From assembly GCA_944390195.1 (NCBI GenBank), contig CALXOZ010000017.1:1-47869 (forward strand): 47,869 nucleotides of DNA. Reading direction: 5' to 3'. A program made the position numbers and the translations under genes. The notes beneath the pieces were generated by a model, which made no database searches, was not told the DNA's origin, and was given only the letters and a program-made list of their open reading frames with translations. Shown here one piece after another: positions 44,991 through 47,869 of the stretch (position 1 is its first letter; every line of letters begins with the position of its first letter). The DNA comes from an uncultured Alphaproteobacteria bacterium (lineage in GTDB: Bacteria; Pseudomonadota; Alphaproteobacteria; CAAGCB01; CAG-977).

Positions 44991-45036
44991 AAAAAGCCCT
45001 TTGTAATAAAGGGGGAAGTTCATAGGCTTTTTATTG
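44991..45036 (+). terminator. Terminator-like hairpin inside a gene-free region
   Basis: AAAAAGCC (44991-44998) can pair with GGCTTTTT (45025-45032), with a smaller inner hairpin CCCTTT (44997-45002) / AAAGGG (45008-45013) as an alternative, and T-rich sequence follows. It is not next to any protein gene on the plus strand. Confidence 0.45.
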
Positions 45037-45119
45037 ATTTTTATCTATATGCTCTTATTGCCGTTTTTCATTGTGAAAAAATTTCTTTAAAGGATTTTTT
45101 TATAAATCGATGATTTTTA

Positions 45120-45149
45120 TTGACAGATGAATTGTTTTGGAGGCATAGT
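45120..45149 (+). promoter_or_regulatory. tRNA-Ala promoter
   Basis: A perfect TTGACA at 45120-45125 and CATAGT at 45144-45149 (18-base spacer, four of six -10 positions matching), ending 14 bases before the mature tRNA. Confidence 0.6.
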
Positions 45150-45162
45150 ACGTTTCTGTTAT

Positions 45163-45238
45163 GGGGGTGTAGCTCAGCTGGGAGAGCGACGCGTTCGCAA
45201 TGCGTAGGTCAGGAGTTCGATCCTCCTCATCTCCACCA
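45163..45238 (+). tRNA. tRNA-Ala, anticodon CGC
   Basis: A 76-base tRNA. The acceptor stem GGGGGTG/CATCTCC contains the G3-U70 wobble pair that identifies alanine tRNAs. The D arm is GCTCAGCTGGGAGAGC, the anticodon stem ACGCG/TGCGT encloses TTCGCAA (anticodon CGC, reading GCG), the T arm is AGGAG-TTCGATC-CTCCT, and ACCA is encoded. Confidence 0.97.
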
Positions 45239-45240
45239 TA

Positions 45241-45280
45241 AAAGCCTCATATCCTGACGGATACAGGGCTTTTTTTTTAA
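45241..45280 (+). terminator. Rho-independent terminator of tRNA-Ala
   Basis: Outer stem AAGCCT (45242-45247) / GGGCTT (45266-45271) and inner stem TATCC (45250-45254) / GGATA (45259-45263), followed by a run of nine T. Confidence 0.8.
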
Positions 45281-45372
45281 TTCTCTTTCTTTTTTAAACT
45301 GTTTGCCATATTTCCCTTCTTTGTTTTTTTTCTATTTATATTGAATTTGTGTTATCTTCTTTTGAAAAACAA

Positions 45373-46413
45373 ATGTGGCAAAAGATGACGTTTAATATTT
45401 CTGAATTTATCCGTGTAAATAGAGTGTATTTCATTTGGGCTGTTTTTATGGGATTACTCTATTTGTTTAGGAATTTGTTCGGTTTGGTTTTTATCACGTT
45501 TATTATGTGTTTTATCGTATCCGATATCACACACCGTTTGCGCAGAAAATACCACCTGAACAGAAGGTTGATTGTTATTTCCATCTATCTGCTGTTTTTA
45601 ATGGGCGTGATCGCGTTTTTGGTCTATGTGCCCTCTAAAATTTTATCTGAAACCATCACGTTTACAGATCAGTTGCCGAAATCAATCAACTCTATTGGAA
45701 GCTGGCTGAATAATACCTTGGAACATAATGAAGTGATCGCCCCTTTGTTGCCTGAAATAAAAGAAGCTTTATTCCCCGGGACACTTGTCGTCAGTGTATG
45801 GAATGTTGTACGGGAAATGCTGGAAAGGGGATTGCATTACGTCGGTTGGTTCTTTTTGGCGTTGTTATTCAGTTTTTTGATCATGTTTGATTTGCCTGAA
45901 TTGTCCAGAGGAATGCGTCGCTTGCGCTTTACAAAATTGGCGGAGTCTTATCGGGAAACGGCGGATAGTGTGATTTTGTTCGCCAAGGTTGTCGGGGAAA
46001 ATTTCAGAGCGCAGTTGCTTATTTCTGCTATTAATACTGTCTTGACGGCTTTAGGACTTTATTTTTTAGGGATAAAAGCGATTGTTTTGTTATGCACAAT
46101 CGTTTTTATGTGCGGTCTGATACCTGTGCTAGGAATGTGGATTTCATCGGTTCCGGTCGTGTTAATGGCAATTAACAGCGGTGGCATGGAACTGGGACTG
46201 TGGGGATTGCTGATGATTTTTGCTATTCATATGTTGGAAGCTTATGTTCTTAATCCCAGAATAGTTTCTTCTGTCATGCATATTAATCCCGTGATGACGT
46301 TGATTATTTTGTATATTGCCCATAGTATGATCGGTATGTGGGGGATGTTATTAGGCGTTCCGATTTCTGTGTATGTCTATCGTAAAATCAGTAAAACCAG
46401 TGAAAGAGTATAG
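45373..46413 (+). CDS. AI-2E family (PerM-like) membrane transporter
   Basis: About 346 residues with roughly eight hydrophobic segments arranged as in the AI-2E/TqsA/PerM family: paired N-terminal helices (RVYFIWAVFMGLLYLFRNLFGLVFITFIMCFIVSDI), a central soluble part with SILNNTLEHNEV-like helices, and the C-terminal signature stretch LGIKAIVLLCTIVFMCGLIPVLGMWIS...LEAYVLNPRIVSSVMHINPVMTLIILYIA. Members export small molecules or act as sodium-proton antiporters; autoinducer-2 export is only one possibility. Start choice is open: ATG 45373 and ATG 45385 both lack a good ribosome site, and a GTG at 45349 is in frame. Confidence 0.82.
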   Translation: MWQKMTFNISEFIRVNRVYFIWAVFMGLLYLFRNLFGLVFITFIMCFIVSDITHRLRRKYHLNRRLIVISIYLLFLMGVIAFLVYVPSKILSETITFTDQLPKSINSIGSWLNNTLEHNEVIAPLLPEIKEALFPGTLVVSVWNVVREMLERGLHYVGWFFLALLFSFLIMFDLPELSRGMRRLRFTKLAESYRETADSVILFAKVVGENFRAQLLISAINTVLTALGLYFLGIKAIVLLCTIVFMCGLIPVLGMWISSVPVVLMAINSGGMELGLWGLLMIFAIHMLEAYVLNPRIVSSVMHINPVMTLIILYIAHSMIGMWGMLLGVPISVYVYRKISKTSERV

Positions 46414-46822
46414 ACAAGTTACTATGACCTGAAACGTCATTGGTTTTAAAATCTGTTTTCAATTCTTGGATGGGGAAAAAGAAAACGGACGGTTATTGTC
46501 ATAAAAAAATTACTATAAAGAAGGTCATATGACATTGTAATCTTTCATATCATCAGATTGTGTTTTTACAGTATCTTTTTTAAAGTTTTTTCTAAATATT
46601 GTATGGGAAGCGGGCTGTTGAAAAGATTTTTTGATGTGTTTAAAGGTGTCCTTTTAAAATGTGGTACTCTTAAAATATCTTGATTAGATTTGAAATTTAA
46701 AATGATTTATTTTTAATTTCTTTTTTATCCGTTTGATAAAATCATTACTTACAAAAAAAGGGTTATTTCCCTCATTTTTGTATAAAGAAAGTCAAATAAA
46801 AAAGTGTGTCGGATCAGATATG
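46414..46822. other. Gene-free A+T-rich stretch
   Basis: About 400 bases without a recognisable gene, RNA or repeat. No clear terminator follows the transporter gene. I see nothing else in it. Confidence 0.45.
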
Positions 46823-46852
46823 AAAAAATCCCCTTGTTCAGGGGATTTTCAG
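46823..46852 (-). terminator. Rho-independent terminator of the ribbon-helix-helix gene
   Basis: AAAATCCCC (46825-46833) pairs perfectly with GGGGATTTT (46841-46849) around a seven-base loop; on the minus strand the stem ends in a T-run. It lies about 20 bases after the stop codon at 46872. Confidence 0.8.
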
Positions 46853-46871
46853 CGGTATTCAACACTAACCG

Positions 46872-47093
46872 TTAATCAACAACGCGTACATGAAAATGTT
46901 CCTGTTCTTCATTATTAAGCATAGAAACAGCAGAACAATAATCAGTCCAAGCTTCAATAGAATCGCGTAATCTGTTTGTAATAAAATTTTCTAATGTTTC
47001 ACCGGCAAGTTGAGCCTGTGTTTCAATAAGATGGTAAAGAGATTCGTCTAGCACAAGAGGGATCACTTTATTATTTGCAGGAGATGTTCCCAT
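46872..47093 (-). CDS. Small ribbon-helix-helix (CopG/Arc-like) protein, orphan
   Basis: 73 residues. The strand KVIPLVLDESL followed by helix YHLIETQAQLAG and helix TLENFITNRLRDSIEAW follows the ribbon-helix-helix pattern of CopG/Arc/MetJ-like DNA-binding proteins and many antitoxins. AAAGGA lies upstream of the ATG at a suitable distance, and a terminator follows, so it is a complete single-gene unit. I see no toxin gene on either side. It may be a stand-alone regulator or the survivor of a toxin-antitoxin pair. Confidence 0.68.
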   Translation of the reverse strand: MGTSPANNKVIPLVLDESLYHLIETQAQLAGETLENFITNRLRDSIEAWTDYCSAVSMLNNEEQEHFHVRVVD

Positions 47094-47389
47094 GGCAGCG
47101 TCCTTTAGATATAAAATGTAACTTCTGTCACTATATATAGATGGGAATCCCTAAATCCAGAAAAAAATGAAAAAAAGTTAAAAAAAAGTTATCAAGTTTG
47201 TTTTTGTTGTGTGGATGATTGCTTTAAACATATTGAATAATAATGCTTTTTTTAAGAAAATAATATTTAATGGAAGAAAAAAGAGATTTTTATAAAAAGA
47301 AAACAAAAAGGGAACGTTTTGTTAAAAATAACTTTTAGTTTTTAAAATAAAAACGAAACATTTAAAAGTTGTTTTTCTGTGTAAAAAGA
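47094..47389. other. Gene-free A+T-rich stretch upstream of the ribbon-helix-helix gene
   Basis: About 300 bases, very A+T-rich, with long A and T tracts. It must hold the promoter of the minus-strand gene at 47093 (TATATA-type sequence near 47135-47143), but I cannot fix a -35 box. Confidence 0.4.
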
Positions 47390-47453
47390 AGACATACCTT
47401 CTTAAAACGGTTAAAAAGTAGAGGAGGAAAAGTGTTTTAAGAAAGGTATGTCT
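47390..47453. repeat. Long near-perfect inverted repeat (hairpin)
   Basis: Left arm 47390-47408 (begins AGACATACC) and right arm 47434-47453 (ends GGTATGTCT) are reverse complements over 19 positions with a single one-base insertion, separated by 25 bases. There is no T-run after either arm, so it is not a standard terminator. It lies 22 bases beyond the stop codon of the tandem-repeat gene on the minus strand. Confidence 0.75.
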
Positions 47454-47475
47454 GTTCGTAAAAAGTTGATTTATT

Positions 47476-47869
47476 TTAAGGATGCGGCTTTTTATCCGGA
47501 GAAGAAACGTCGATTTCATTTAAAGTTGGAGACATCCGCTTTACTGTGTGGGTTTTTTTTATGACAGCAATAATTTTTTTATCCGGATTGGGTGGAACCA
47601 TTGCTTTATTTTTCGCTTCGTCCGGTATGGGAGTCGGCTTTTTGGGATCTGTTTTTTCTTCTTTCAGATCTTTTTTCGGAGCAACAGAAGGATCCATACG
47701 CCGTCTTTCTCTTTCTTCTTTAATTGCTTCCGGATCCAATGGCGCGCCTTTGAAAAAATCACGTCTATGATGTTTCGGGAACGGCCTTGCCGCTTCTTTC
47801 AGATCTTTTTTCGGAGCAACAGAAGGATCCATACGCCGTCTTTCTCTTTCTTCTTTAATTGCTTCCGGA
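47476..47869 (-). CDS. Partial gene for a charged tandem-repeat protein, 5' end outside window
   Basis: The reading frame is open from the window edge to the stop at 47476, giving about 131 residues of C-terminal sequence. It contains a 45-residue unit (a charged helix-like part I-K-E-E-R-E-R-R-R, then MDPSVAPKKDLKE, then a basic HHRRDFFKGAP part); the end of one copy and a following partial copy are seen, identical where they overlap. After the repeats comes a Pro- and Lys-rich C terminus (DPKKPTPIPDEAKNK, VPPNPDKK). No known domain is visible. Such basic low-complexity repeat proteins can be surface, nucleic-acid-binding or secreted factors; no function is claimed. An ATG at 47832 is internal to the repeat and not the true start. 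Confidence 0.75.
   Translation of the reverse strand, partial: PEAIKEERERRRMDPSVAPKKDLKEAARPFPKHHRRDFFKGAPLDPEAIKEERERRRMDPSVAPKKDLKEEKTDPKKPTPIPDEAKNKAMVPPNPDKKIIAVIKKTHTVKRMSPTLNEIDVSSPDKKPHP
47658..47869 (-). repeat. In-frame 135-bp tandem repeat within the edge gene
   Basis: The sequence from 47658 to 47734 is identical to 47793-47869, an offset of exactly 135 bases (45 codons), and the window ends inside the second copy. Zero differences over 77 bases point to recent duplication or ongoing homogenisation. Confidence 0.9.

Noticed and set aside
1-47869. CRISPR array, insertion sequence, integrase, prophage or rRNA
   Set aside because: No spaced identical short repeats, transposase or integrase motifs, phage genes or rRNA-like conserved stretches were seen.

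Overview
The window looks like chromosomal DNA of a low-to-moderate-GC alphaproteobacterium. The main evidence is gene order rather than any single gene: mutS-glnD-murJ with a malic enzyme divergent to mutS, thrS-infC, hom-recJ, and the run RNase D-like / kdsD-lptC-lptA-lptB-rpoN-hpf-ptsN are all arrangements known from Alphaproteobacteria. The DNA is A+T-rich by eye, five gene-free stretches of about 0.3 to 1.4 kb are richer still in A+T, and there are no rRNA genes, transposases, prophage genes or CRISPR arrays. This would suit a gut-associated or host-associated alphaproteobacterium with a modest genome, but the sequence alone does not settle the order.

Layout. 1-5200: a strong terminator, a metallo-beta-lactamase-fold hydrolase divergent from an HxlR regulator with clear operator palindromes, an orphan PilT/DotB/TraJ-type secretion ATPase, and a zinc uptake system (znuB-znuC divergent from znuA). 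5284-6383: mutT and pgsA. 6514-14510: a minus-strand operon mutS-glnD-murJ followed by a secreted cysteine-rich protein that appears to contain three copies of one domain. 14577-20299: a malic enzyme lacking the usual C-terminal phosphotransacetylase-like domain, a PhoR-like orphan histidine kinase, then ampG-like and typA on the minus strand. 20455-23496: an EF-hand secreted protein, an adenosine kinase-like PfkB kinase, an EI24-type membrane protein and a PAP2 phosphatase. A 1.4 kb gene-free stretch follows.

24936-30217: adenosine deaminase, then the operon lipoprotein-hom-recJ. After 1 kb without genes but with a small tandem repeat come thrS-infC (infC probably starts at an AUA codon), and a GST / lipoprotein / glycosyltransferase cluster. 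36269-43917: uppP, tRNA-Leu(CAG) and the RNase D to ptsN block, which makes Kdo precursor, exports LPS, and carries sigma-54 and nitrogen-PTS functions. 43979-45119 is gene-free but contains a terminator-like hairpin, then come tRNA-Ala(CGC), an AI-2E-type permease, an orphan ribbon-helix-helix protein, and a partial gene with a perfect 135-bp in-frame tandem repeat at the window edge.

Functional themes: cell envelope (murJ, uppP, PAP2, kdsD, lptABC, ampG-like), nitrogen control (glnD, rpoN, ptsN), genome and nucleotide maintenance (mutS, mutT, recJ), translation (infC, thrS, typA, hpf, two tRNAs), purine nucleoside salvage (adenosine kinase and deaminase) and zinc uptake. I did not find a convincing new multi-gene system. 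The best leads are the triplicated periplasmic domain protein, the tandem-repeat protein at the edge, the long hairpin beside it, the AUA start of infC, and the possible unannotated transcript ending near 45030.
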